47,344 bases of DNA from an uncultured Pirellulaceae bacterium (lineage in GTDB: Bacteria; Planctomycetota; Planctomycetia; Pirellulales; Pirellulaceae). Shown piece after piece: positions 1-7,616 of this stretch. Below the pieces are notes generated by a model. The model did no database searches and was not told the DNA's origin. It saw nothing but the letters and a program-made list of their open reading frames with translations. The stretch covers positions 1 through 47,344 of the forward strand of contig CALFWL010000023.1 of NCBI GenBank assembly GCA_937928215.1, given 5' to 3'. The position numbers were made by a program, and so were the translations under genes. How positions within the stretch are numbered: position 1 is the stretch's first letter; each line of letters begins with the position of its first letter.

Positions 1-1
1 G

Positions 2-160
2 CACTTGCCCGCCGCCAACGAGTCCGCGTTGGGACAATTGTTTCAGATGCTGATGCTCGCCACCGTGCTCGAAGGCCGTTTGATGGGAATCAACCCTTAC
101 GGTCAGCCGGGCGTCGAAAAATACAAAATCAACATGAACCGAATTTTGCGAGAAGGCTAA
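2..160 (+). CDS. pgi: Glucose-6-phosphate isomerase, C-terminal fragment
   Basis: Only the last 52 codons are in the window; the reading frame is open from base 2 and ends at a TAA. The segment reads like the C-terminus of bacterial phosphoglucose isomerases of the Bacillus type: a helix with NESALGQL, then EGRLMGINPYGQPGVEKYK, matching the family's 'GVNPFDQPGVEAYK' region. This enzyme interconverts glucose-6-phosphate and fructose-6-phosphate in the cytoplasm. The identification rests on this short but very characteristic segment. The body of the gene lies upstream of the window. Confidence 0.85.
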   Translation, partial: HLPAANESALGQLFQMLMLATVLEGRLMGINPYGQPGVEKYKINMNRILREG

Positions 161-239
161 TCCACCCAACAAAATGAACGCGGATCATTGAAGCATTGGT
201 GAAGCAACTCCAAACATCTTAACACGATGACTCGAACCT

Positions 240-938
240 ATGGCAATCAAACTTACGTGGCTCGGTCACGCGACTTGGTCAATTGAAACCGACTCCGGCG
301 TGATCCTGTTGGATCCGTTTCTGAACGACAACCCATCGGCGACCGCGAAAGCCGACGAGGTCAAAGCGGATCTTATCTTGGTGTCACACGGGCACGGAGA
401 TCATATTTCTGACGCAGCCGAAATCGCCAACCGAATTGGCGTCGACATCATCACGAACTACGAAATTGCTGGATGGCTGGAAAAAAACCAAGGCGTCAAG
501 AGTACGATTGGGATGAACATCGGCGGTTCCGTTCAGACGAAATTTGGCAAGATCAAGATGACGCCTGCTTTGCATAGCAGTGGGCTCCCAGACGGGGCGT
601 ACGGTGGGTGCCCAGCCGGTTTCGTTTTGACGCTGCCGGATGCAGGAGGCGAAGTAACGATCTACTTCGCTTGTGACACGGGGTTGTTTTCGGACATGGG
701 TTTGATCGGAGATTCAGGAATCGATGTAGCGGTGTTGCCAATCGGTGACCTGTTCACGATGGGCGTGGAAGACAGCGTGGCCGCCACCAACCTGATCAAT
801 CCGAATATTGTTTTGCCGAGCCACTACAACACTTGGCCGCCGATCGAGCAGAATGCTGAACAGTGGTCCGAGCGGATTCGTAGCAAAACGAAGGCAAAGC
901 CCGAGGTGCTGTCGCCGGGAGAAACATTCACGATCTAG
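240..938 (+). CDS. UPF0173-family metal-dependent hydrolase
   Basis: This 232-residue protein has the metallo-beta-lactamase fold signature HGHGDH at residues 50-55, preceded by the 'TWLGHATW' strand typical of UPF0173/UlaG-like hydrolases. Further metal-ligand regions are visible: an Asp in FACDTGLF (about residue 146) and a late His in 'LPSHYNTWP' (about residue 198). The length fits the family (about 220-230 residues). No signal peptide is seen, so it is probably cytoplasmic. The natural substrate of this family is unknown, so only the fold and likely binuclear metal hydrolysis can be claimed. It lies 79 bp after pgi. Confidence 0.88.
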   Translation: MAIKLTWLGHATWSIETDSGVILLDPFLNDNPSATAKADEVKADLILVSHGHGDHISDAAEIANRIGVDIITNYEIAGWLEKNQGVKSTIGMNIGGSVQTKFGKIKMTPALHSSGLPDGAYGGCPAGFVLTLPDAGGEVTIYFACDTGLFSDMGLIGDSGIDVAVLPIGDLFTMGVEDSVAATNLINPNIVLPSHYNTWPPIEQNAEQWSERIRSKTKAKPEVLSPGETFTI

Positions 939-1252
939 CGTAGGCCGATCCGTCCGCACCACATTCGGGAGGGTAAGGCTCCGTCCGCACCACATTCGGG
1001 AGGGTAAGGCTCCGTCCGCACCACATTCGAGAGGGTAAGGCTCCGCCCTAACCACAACCGACCAATAAACGCTCACCGAGAAAAGGTTCGGACGGAGCCT
1101 CCCCCTCCCAATCAACACACTCCCAATCAACTCCCTCTCGATTGACCTATCTGCCAATCAACGTATCTCCCTAGCATCGCCGCACCAGTAAAAAACATTT
1201 TCCTCAACCGACAAACAACATTCATTTCGACACTGATCCAACGAGCCAATTC
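939..1252. other. 314-bp intergenic gap rich in short repeats
   Basis: There is no convincing gene. The left half holds three tandem 31-bp repeats (951-1043). An 11-bp segment, CGGACGGAGCC at 1089-1099, is the reverse complement of the junction between repeat units. From about 1106 to 1160 the element CCAATCAAC recurs three times in degenerate context. Short ORFs on both strands across this stretch are repeat-derived and show no protein-like composition. Confidence 0.7.
951..1043. repeat. Three tandem 31-bp repeats
   Basis: Three head-to-tail copies run 951-981, 982-1012 and 1013-1043. The first two are identical and the third differs at one base (GGGAGGG becomes GAGAGGG). Each unit contains CGTCCGCACC, ACATTCGGGAGGG and TAAGGCTC. 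A related 17-mer occurs inside the next gene at 1759-1775, so this looks like a dispersed repeat family rather than a purely local duplication. Confidence 0.95.
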
Positions 1253-2230
1253 ATGCCCGCAAAATCATTCTGTGTCCTCTGGGCTTTTCTCTGTTTCTTC
1301 AGCGGTTTTTCCTCGCTATTGGCTCAGGAAATTCGGTGGAAGTTTTCGGTCGGTGATCAGTTCGTAATCGCGCAGCAGCAAACGACAAACATTGATACGC
1401 TCGTCGAAAAACGGAAATCCAGCATCGACTCCTCCGTTACGCTGCGGGCAAACTGGAAAGTTACTGCTGTTGATGACAGTGCGGTCGCGACCATCGAGCA
1501 AACCATTGACTCGATCAAAATCACGGTCAACAACCCTGCCGACAATACAAAGTCCGTGGCGATCGACACCGCCAGCCAGCAGAAACCTGCCAAGAATTCA
1601 CGCGACTTGCAGAAACAACTGAAGCCCTTGATGGGCATGACGTTCATCTTAATGATGAACGATCGCGGCGAAGTGATTGACGTGTCAGTGCCGGAAAAAA
1701 CTCAGCAGCTTCTCAACGCAATTCCGGCTGAATCCCGACTGAACCAATCTGGAAACGCAAGGCTCCGCCCGCACCTCAGTTTGAAAGCGCTGCTTGACCC
1801 GGTCAAGTTAACGGGACAAATCCGAAACGCCACGTTGGCATTGCCAGAGCGAGACTTGCCAGAGGGGCAATCGGTCGAGATTCTCCCGTCACAAAATTCT
1901 GCCACGGCAGTCGCTGCTCCTCTCGGGAAAAGAAAAATGACCTACAATGGTCAACGATCGGTCGATGGGCACCAAGCAGATATCTTCTCGCTTTCAACAA
2001 CTGAGAAATTTGACGCGGCCGACGCAAAATCCGACAGCGATGTTCAGATGACCGGTCGGCCTGACGTTGCAGCGTTTGAGTGGAATGGCAAAATGGTGTT
2101 TGATCGCGATGCGGGACATTGCATGTCGTGCAAGCAACAAACCACAATCGCCACAGCCCGGTCGTATCGTGACATGGAGATGTCAACCAACGTGGTCGTC
2201 AAAACAGTATTCCAACTGCAAAGAAAGTAG
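1253..2230 (+). CDS. Exported protein, DUF6263-like
   Basis: This is a 325-residue protein with a clear N-terminal signal peptide (hydrophobic residues about 5-22, ending ...SSLLAQE). The mature part is predicted to be beta-rich and soluble. It contains a 'TFILMMNDRGEV' strand near the middle, reminiscent of the planctomycete DUF6263 family, whose function is unknown; that assignment is from memory of the family style and is uncertain. Around residues 168-175 the sequence GNARLRPH is encoded by a copy of the repeat found upstream at 951-1043, suggesting a repeat insertion into the gene. The gene ends 5 bp before the Rieske gene, so the two may be co-transcribed. Confidence 0.72.
   Translation: MPAKSFCVLWAFLCFFSGFSSLLAQEIRWKFSVGDQFVIAQQQTTNIDTLVEKRKSSIDSSVTLRANWKVTAVDDSAVATIEQTIDSIKITVNNPADNTKSVAIDTASQQKPAKNSRDLQKQLKPLMGMTFILMMNDRGEVIDVSVPEKTQQLLNAIPAESRLNQSGNARLRPHLSLKALLDPVKLTGQIRNATLALPERDLPEGQSVEILPSQNSATAVAAPLGKRKMTYNGQRSVDGHQADIFSLSTTEKFDAADAKSDSDVQMTGRPDVAAFEWNGKMVFDRDAGHCMSCKQQTTIATARSYRDMEMSTNVVVKTVFQLQRK
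1759..1775 (+). repeat. Intragenic copy of the 31-bp repeat core
   Basis: AAGGCTCCGCCCGCACC matches the unit-to-unit junction of the upstream tandem repeats (AAGGCTCCGTCCGCACC) with one difference. It is in frame inside the exported protein gene and encodes part of GNARLRP. Confidence 0.7.
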
Positions 2231-2235
2231 GCTCG

Positions 2236-2646
2236 ATGCCCGAATTTGAAACCGTAGCGAAGGTCGGTGATATTCCTGATGGAAAAGGGGCTGCGTTTGA
2301 GGTCAACGGGCGAGTCGTTGCGGTTTTCAACGACGCAGGCACTTACCGAGCGATCGATGACATGTGCCCTCACATGGGCGCGTCGTTGTCGACTGGGTTC
2401 TTGGAGTCGTCCGAGGTCACTTGCCCGTGGCACGGCTGGCGTTTTGACACTCGGACAGGCGCGTGGTGTGACAACCCGACGCTGAAAGTCGACACGTTTG
2501 AGGTAAAAGTAGCGGGTGAAGAGATTCAGGTCAAAGTTTTCGAGCAAGACACTTCCGTTGACTCCGCCGATGTCGCGGCGACTCGTAAACAAGACGAATG
2601 CCAGAACGATTGCGGCAAAACATCTCATGAGGAAACCAATGAGTAA
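2236..2646 (+). CDS. Rieske [2Fe-2S] ferredoxin, NirD-like
   Basis: This small Rieske protein (136 residues) has both cluster-binding motifs: C44-P-H46 in DMCPHMGASL and C63-P-W-H66 in TCPWHGWRF. Spacing and length match stand-alone Rieske ferredoxins related to NirD and dioxygenase ferredoxin components. It would carry electrons in the cytoplasm; no signal peptide or membrane anchor is present. The last 30 or so residues form a polar tail with two extra cysteines (ECQNDCGK), which is not a usual part of the fold. The stop overlaps the next gene's start by 8 bp, so translational coupling with MazG is likely. No oxygenase or reductase partner is encoded nearby. Confidence 0.9.
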   Translation: MPEFETVAKVGDIPDGKGAAFEVNGRVVAVFNDAGTYRAIDDMCPHMGASLSTGFLESSEVTCPWHGWRFDTRTGAWCDNPTLKVDTFEVKVAGEEIQVKVFEQDTSVDSADVAATRKQDECQNDCGKTSHEETNE

Positions 2647-2998
2647 GTCATCTGAGGTTTCCATTCGAGGGTTCCAATCGCTCATTCGCGACATGTATTT
2701 TGAAAAGGATGTCGCCCGAGGAATCCCAGGAACGTTCATGTGGCTAATGGAAGAAGTGGGCGAACTTTCCACCGCCTTACGAGAAACAAGCCGACTGGAT
2801 CCGCAGGCAGATCCGAAAGCGTACGAAGCCAAACGACAGAATTTGAAACTGGAGTTCGCCGATGTACTCGCTTGGCTGACCACCATTGCCAATGTGGCGG
2901 AAATCGATCTGGACGCTGCAATCATGGAGAAATACGGCTCAGGCTGCCCAGGTTGTCAGCAGTTTGCCTGCATTTGTGACGATGCCGAAAAACCGTGA
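2639..2998 (+). CDS. MazG-type nucleotide pyrophosphohydrolase
   Basis: A 119-residue all-alpha NTP pyrophosphohydrolase. The metal-binding pattern is visible as WLMEEVGEL (ExxE, about residues 38-41) and KLEFADVLAW (ExxD, about residues 72-75). Proteins of this kind hydrolyse nucleoside triphosphates to monophosphates and pyrophosphate and often clean up non-canonical nucleotides. The start is the ATG at 2639, inside the end of the Rieske gene; a longer in-frame extension upstream overlaps that gene almost entirely and is unlikely. The C-terminus is cysteine-rich (CPGCQQFACIC), which could bind a metal and is seen in some planctomycete versions. Confidence 0.85.
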   Translation: MSKSSEVSIRGFQSLIRDMYFEKDVARGIPGTFMWLMEEVGELSTALRETSRLDPQADPKAYEAKRQNLKLEFADVLAWLTTIANVAEIDLDAAIMEKYGSGCPGCQQFACICDDAEKP

Positions 2999-3074
2999 CT
3001 CCAATTTTCAGCTGACAACTTCGTTGACACTTCCGTCCAGTGATTCATTAGCGACCGGATTTAACACTCAACTC

Positions 3075-5285
3075 ATGACTTCGTTTCTACTTCCATCTCG
3101 CGCGACCTTTTTTGCGATGCTCTTCACGTTGCTTGCAACGATTTGCACCCAACCGGTTTGTGCGAAAACGGAGCATGGGGTGACCGGCAGCGAAATCGAG
3201 ATCGGTTTCGCCGGACACACTCGGCTGGGAGCATGGTTCCCAATATTCGTCCAAGCCAACGACAGCGAGAGCGCGACTTCTTATTCGATCGAAACCGTCG
3301 ATGCCGACGGGTTCCCCGTGACGCTACAAGGGCAACCGATTCAACATGCCGACGGGTGGCTGGAATGCTTGATGCAAGCCGGCCGGAAGCATCACGAATG
3401 CCAAGTGCAATTGAGTTCAGATCAAGGAGCCATTGTTACTCATGCGTTTCGTTTGAACAATTCATCGGCCGGACGTGTGATCCATCCTTCAACCCAAGGG
3501 TTGACCGTTGTCATCGAGCCCGGCGATTCCATTGCTTCCAGCATCGCCGCTCAATCTTCTGGTAGTCGAACTTCCGAATCAGCAATTGTTTCGATCTCGA
3601 CCTCGGACCACCTGCCATCCAACTGGATGGCGTGGCAATCGGTCGAACGGCTCGTCATTGCTGCCAGCGCAAGCGATCAGTTGACGTCAATGTCACCGGC
3701 GCAGTGGTCGGCCATTGAAACGTGGGTCGAACGTGGCGGAGACCTGATCGTTTCCGTCGGCCCCGGTCACACACAATTCCTTTCCGATGAAGGTCCGCTG
3801 CGGGCATTCTGTCCGGGCAAACACGCAGGTGTCGCGGAAGTTGAATCAAGTTCGCGAATCGAGTTTTTTGCGAATGCCAATGAGCAATTGATTGCTCGTG
3901 GCGGGCGGCCAATCAACGTTTGTCGGCTTGAGGAAGTGCAGGGCAGAGTTGAATTGACTCAGGACGCACTACCGTTGATCGTTTCGACCGCATTCGGGTT
4001 TGGTGAACTGACCTTCGTGGCGTTTGACTTGAGCGACTCCCGTCTGACCAACTGGAAGGGATTTAGCGGGCTGTTGCAGCGAATTCAGGATGGCGTCAAT
4101 GCGAATGATACCGCGGCTGGTCGATCGAGAGGCAATGCTCAAGGCAATCGCGTATCGCACGTAGGCTACACCGATCTTGCCGGCCAACTGCGGTTGACGC
4201 TTGATCGGTTTTCGAGCGTCACGTTCGTTTCGTTTGCGACGATCGCCTCGTTGATCGGTCTGTTTATTCTTTGCGTTGGTCCTGGGGATTATTTCTTGCT
4301 GCGCAAGCTCGCCGGTCGCATGGAATTCACGTGGCTGACTTTTCCCATGATTTCGCTGGTGTTTTGTACGGTTGCCTTTTTGTTGGCAAAGTCCGTACGC
4401 CCCGCCAACATCAAACTGAACCAGTTGGAAATTGTCGACATCGATCAGGCGACCGGTCAAGCTCGCAGCAACATCTGGACTCATTATTACAGCCCCGTGG
4501 GTGGACAATGCTCAATTGATCTTCCCGGCTCAACCGCGTTGACCGGCCCGATCCAACAGCGACTGATCAGCTGGCAAGGCCTGCCGGGCGATGGCCTTGG
4601 TGGTATGAATACTCGTGCGGTCAATTCATTGAGCGGACAGAGCCACTTGCAACAAATTGGTGCATCGTCCGATCAGTCCTTATTGCATATCCACATTGCC
4701 GACCAACCATTACGAGTCTCATCAACCCGTGCGCTGTTCAGCCAATGGTGGGGCGAATCGAAGTCACCACTGAAGAGCGACTTAAGGCTCAACCGTCGCA
4801 CCCGGCACATCGAGGGCACATTTTCCAATCCACTGAATCGACCGCTTAAGGAATGTCGGCTGCTTTTTGGCGAGTACGTCTATCAGTTGCCCGCGAGGCT
4901 TGAACCTGGCGACGAAATTGACATCCTTGGCGATGACCTGCGCGAACAGACGACGCGCAGTTACTTGAACCGCAGATCGAAAGACAGCGAAGACGCCAAC
5001 CGAGCCCGAAAAATTCCTTGGGATCCGACCAGCACTCGCATTGATCGACTGGCAGAAATCATGATGTTCTACTCAGCCGCTGGAGGACACGAGTACACCG
5101 GACTTTCACACGGCTACCAACCGTTTGCTGACCTGACCGACCATCTGCAACTGTCGCGTGCGATTCTTGTGGGAAAGGTCGATTCGTTAATCACTCCGCT
5201 TCAAATCGATGACCAATCTGCGGAAGACTCATACGATTCAACATCCACTTTTGTGCGATTGATTTTTCCCGTGGAAACCCGATAG
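3075..5285 (+). CDS. Large membrane-anchored protein of unknown function
   Basis: A 736-residue protein from the ATG at 3075, chosen because it gives a signal peptide (MTSFLLPSRATFFAMLFTLLA..., cleaved near VCA-KTE); upstream in-frame starts lie in or next to mazG. The long N-terminal half is extracytoplasmic and includes a DUF4350/GATase-like stretch (ERLVIAAS, WVERGGDLIVSVGPG). Two membrane segments follow near residues 378-400 and 412-432, linked by the motif VGPGDYFLLRKL that recurs in related planctomycete proteins. The C-terminal domain is again hydrophilic. It precedes an ABC ATPase by 53 bp, so it may work with it, perhaps in envelope or gliding-type transport, but this is inference. 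Confidence 0.7.
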   Translation: MTSFLLPSRATFFAMLFTLLATICTQPVCAKTEHGVTGSEIEIGFAGHTRLGAWFPIFVQANDSESATSYSIETVDADGFPVTLQGQPIQHADGWLECLMQAGRKHHECQVQLSSDQGAIVTHAFRLNNSSAGRVIHPSTQGLTVVIEPGDSIASSIAAQSSGSRTSESAIVSISTSDHLPSNWMAWQSVERLVIAASASDQLTSMSPAQWSAIETWVERGGDLIVSVGPGHTQFLSDEGPLRAFCPGKHAGVAEVESSSRIEFFANANEQLIARGGRPINVCRLEEVQGRVELTQDALPLIVSTAFGFGELTFVAFDLSDSRLTNWKGFSGLLQRIQDGVNANDTAAGRSRGNAQGNRVSHVGYTDLAGQLRLTLDRFSSVTFVSFATIASLIGLFILCVGPGDYFLLRKLAGRMEFTWLTFPMISLVFCTVAFLLAKSVRPANIKLNQLEIVDIDQATGQARSNIWTHYYSPVGGQCSIDLPGSTALTGPIQQRLISWQGLPGDGLGGMNTRAVNSLSGQSHLQQIGASSDQSLLHIHIADQPLRVSSTRALFSQWWGESKSPLKSDLRLNRRTRHIEGTFSNPLNRPLKECRLLFGEYVYQLPARLEPGDEIDILGDDLREQTTRSYLNRRSKDSEDANRARKIPWDPTSTRIDRLAEIMMFYSAAGGHEYTGLSHGYQPFADLTDHLQLSRAILVGKVDSLITPLQIDDQSAEDSYDSTSTFVRLIFPVETR

Positions 5286-5338
5286 GCAAATCCGATTCGC
5301 CGATTGACATCTGCTTTTAGCCACTGGCCCCAAGATTC

Positions 5339-6271
5339 ATGATCAAGACCGAAAACCTGACCAGAAAATACGGAGACCTGTTTGCGATCAAGGACATCAA
5401 CCTTGATTTGCAGGAGGGGGATCTGTTCGGTTTCATTGGCCCCAACGGCGCTGGAAAAACAACCACGATGCGAATCATCGCGACGCTGGCTGAACCCTCG
5501 TGGGGCGAGGCCTACGTATGCGGGCATTCGATTTACAAACAGCCGCAGGAAATTCGCCGACTCGTTGGGTACATGCCCGACTTTTTTGGCGTGTACGACG
5601 ACATGAAAGTGATCGAGTACCTTGAATTTTTTGCTGCCGCCTACCGGATCAAAGGGCCCGCGCGGCGAAAAAAGTGTGACGAAATGCTGGAAATCGTCGA
5701 CTTGGAGTTCAAGCGTGACGCGTTCGCCAACACGCTATCCCGAGGCCAAACACAGCGCCTAGGATTGGCTCGCGTCCTGCTTCATGACCCGCAAGTCTTA
5801 CTGCTAGACGAACCCTTGAGTGGCCTCGACCCCCGCGCCCGGATCGAAATGAGAAACCTTTTGCGCCGGCTGGGCCAAACGGGAAAAACGATCGTTGTCT
5901 CCAGTCACATCCTGCCGGAACTTGCCGACGTCTGCAACAAGATCGGGATTATCGACCGAGGACAAATGAACATTTCGGCTGCCGTCAAAGATGTAATGCA
6001 GCAGGTGCGCAACCAAACCATTTTACACGTGGGAATCGTTGGTGACCTCTCGTCGGCAACCGACGTGCTACAGGCCAATCAACTGGTCGCGAGTGTCGCC
6101 CAAGGTGACGGACATCTGGTCGTGACGTTGAATGAACTAACCGGTGATTACTCGAATCTCGCGTCGGAATTGATCAACGCTGGATTGGGGATTAGTCTGT
6201 TTCGCGAAGAAGAAATCAACCTCGAATCCGCCTTCATGGCGCTCACGCTGGGCACCAGTAAGAAAATGTAA
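5339..6271 (+). CDS. ABC transporter ATP-binding protein, GldA/CcmA-like
   Basis: A 310-residue ABC ATPase with all key motifs: Walker A GPNGAGKTT (about 34-42), a signature LSRGQTQRL in which the usual LSGGQ has Arg for Gly, Walker B VLLLDEPLSGLD and the switch histidine in VVSSHILPEL. The approximately 80-residue C-terminal extension is typical of ABC-2 exporter ATPases such as GldA. Such proteins power an integral permease in the inner membrane. No ABC-2 permease gene follows; the next gene is on the opposite strand. The preceding two-TM protein is the only membrane partner nearby. Confidence 0.9.
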   Translation: MIKTENLTRKYGDLFAIKDINLDLQEGDLFGFIGPNGAGKTTTMRIIATLAEPSWGEAYVCGHSIYKQPQEIRRLVGYMPDFFGVYDDMKVIEYLEFFAAAYRIKGPARRKKCDEMLEIVDLEFKRDAFANTLSRGQTQRLGLARVLLHDPQVLLLDEPLSGLDPRARIEMRNLLRRLGQTGKTIVVSSHILPELADVCNKIGIIDRGQMNISAAVKDVMQQVRNQTILHVGIVGDLSSATDVLQANQLVASVAQGDGHLVVTLNELTGDYSNLASELINAGLGISLFREEEINLESAFMALTLGTSKKM

Positions 6272-6300
6272 CGGTTGGCCTTCGCCCTGCGGAGGAACCT

Positions 6301-7155
6301 TCATTGGGCAGAGAGGTCTACCATGCTCCATACGCAATCAGCCATAGCCTGATGACCGGACTGTGAAAGGTGAATTGAATCCAACGTTGATTCACCGTCG
6401 GCGATAACTGAAAGGAAGAACCGTTTCGGTACCAGAGTCACGTTATAGCGTGCTGCTGCTTCACGTTGTACACGGCCAAACTCGTGACGAAACGGAGGCA
6501 ACGGCAGTTCAAACATGACGACCTGACGATCCACAGCAGTTAAATGCTTTAGCAACGCATCGAGGGCACTTGCGAATTGCACAGAGGTTGTTGGACCGAG
6601 AAGATCATTACCGCCAATTTCGACGACCACGACGCGAGCTGTGATACGGCGTGACCGCACCCGTTTGAGCGCTGACGCCGTTGTCTCGCCCACGTGAGAG
6701 ATATCTTGAACTTGTAGTTGATGTTCACGAGCGATGATCGACGGCCATGTTTCGATCGAGTCGTGGCCACCAATACCCGCAGACACAGAGTCTCCAATTA
6801 TCACGATTGATCGGTCGCGTGGTAGAACCAACGAAGGCTTGATGTGGAAGGGAACTTCAATCAATGCGGCAACCAACCAAACGGTGACCATCGCGTACGG
6901 TGCCCATCGCTGCCAACCATGTTTGAATTGAGATACTATCCACACGACGGTGAATGAACCCGCGATGGCGTACCACCAATAAGGAATGGCTGTCGAGGAC
7001 ACGGCCACGGCAATGACACCAATAAAAAACGCGGTCGCCTTAACGCGACGAAGAACGGGTTGGGATTGCGTCGATGAAATTGCAGCAACAATCAGCAACA
7101 CGATACCGGTGAAGAACGCTTGACCGCTGACGATGTGGTAAATCATCCAGTTCAT
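6301..7155 (-). CDS. Membrane-anchored SGNH/GDSL hydrolase
   Basis: A 284-residue protein with about four N-terminal membrane segments (residues 5-25, 40-56, 60-75, 88-102) followed by an SGNH esterase domain. Catalytic landmarks are present: block I GDSVSAG with Ser123, block III GGND with Asn183, and block V DSIH with Asp259 and His262. The domain resembles TesA-type lysophospholipase/acyl-ester hydrolases. The position of the domain after the last segment suggests action at the membrane surface, but which side is not certain. It lies about 100 bp downstream of the P-II gene on the same strand and may be read from that transcript. Confidence 0.82.
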   Translation of the reverse strand: MNWMIYHIVSGQAFFTGIVLLIVAAISSTQSQPVLRRVKATAFFIGVIAVAVSSTAIPYWWYAIAGSFTVVWIVSQFKHGWQRWAPYAMVTVWLVAALIEVPFHIKPSLVLPRDRSIVIIGDSVSAGIGGHDSIETWPSIIAREHQLQVQDISHVGETTASALKRVRSRRITARVVVVEIGGNDLLGPTTSVQFASALDALLKHLTAVDRQVVMFELPLPPFRHEFGRVQREAAARYNVTLVPKRFFLSVIADGESTLDSIHLSQSGHQAMADCVWSMVDLSAQ

Positions 7156-7256
7156 AGGCTCACGCTTATTGCCGAATCAACAACGAAGAGAACTCTCACG
7201 GCCTGACGTGTGCAACAAGGTCAATCGAAACTTTTTTGTCGTGCACGAAACTTCGG

Positions 7257-7604
7257 TCAAATCGCGTCTGGTCCTCGTTCGCCGGTACGGATCCGAATGC
7301 AGTCGTCCATTGGCAGGATGAAAATCTTTCCGTCGCCAATCTGGCCACTCGGACCACTGCGGGCCGCTTTCTTCAACGCCGCAACGGTCGGCTCGACAAA
7401 TTCCTCATTGACCGCGATCTGCAACTGCACCTTGCGACGCAAGTTGATCGACAGATCTTCGACCCCTCGCATCTCAGGCTTGCCCTGCTGCTGACCAAAG
7501 CCCTGGCAATCCACGATCGTCAGCCGAAATACTTCAACATCACTCAGCGCACTTTTAACAGCCTCCAAACGATGCGGCTGAATGATCGCGATGATCAGTT
7601 TCAT
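7257..7604 (-). CDS. P-II family nitrogen regulatory protein, T-loop tyrosines absent
   Basis: At 115 residues it matches GlnB/GlnK in length and ends: MKLIIAIIQPHRLEAV at the start, and the B-loop SGQIGDGKIFI (84-96) plus IRIRTGE near the end, which bind ATP or ADP. P-II trimers sense 2-oxoglutarate and energy state and control ammonium uptake and glutamine synthetase. The T-loop reads QGFGQQQGKPEMRGVEDLS: compared with E. coli GlnB it has a one-residue deletion at Tyr46, and the uridylylated Tyr51 is replaced by Asp50. It therefore cannot be controlled by GlnD uridylylation at that site. It follows a porin gene by 12 bp; no amtB is present. Confidence 0.92.
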   Translation of the reverse strand: MKLIIAIIQPHRLEAVKSALSDVEVFRLTIVDCQGFGQQQGKPEMRGVEDLSINLRRKVQLQIAVNEEFVEPTVAALKKAARSGPSGQIGDGKIFILPMDDCIRIRTGERGPDAI

Positions 7605-7616
7605 GATCTATTGGGT

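Noticed and set aside
2044-2925. 293-codon minus-strand frame
   Set aside because: It lies antisense to three well-supported genes (exported protein, Rieske, MazG) and has no recognisable protein features.
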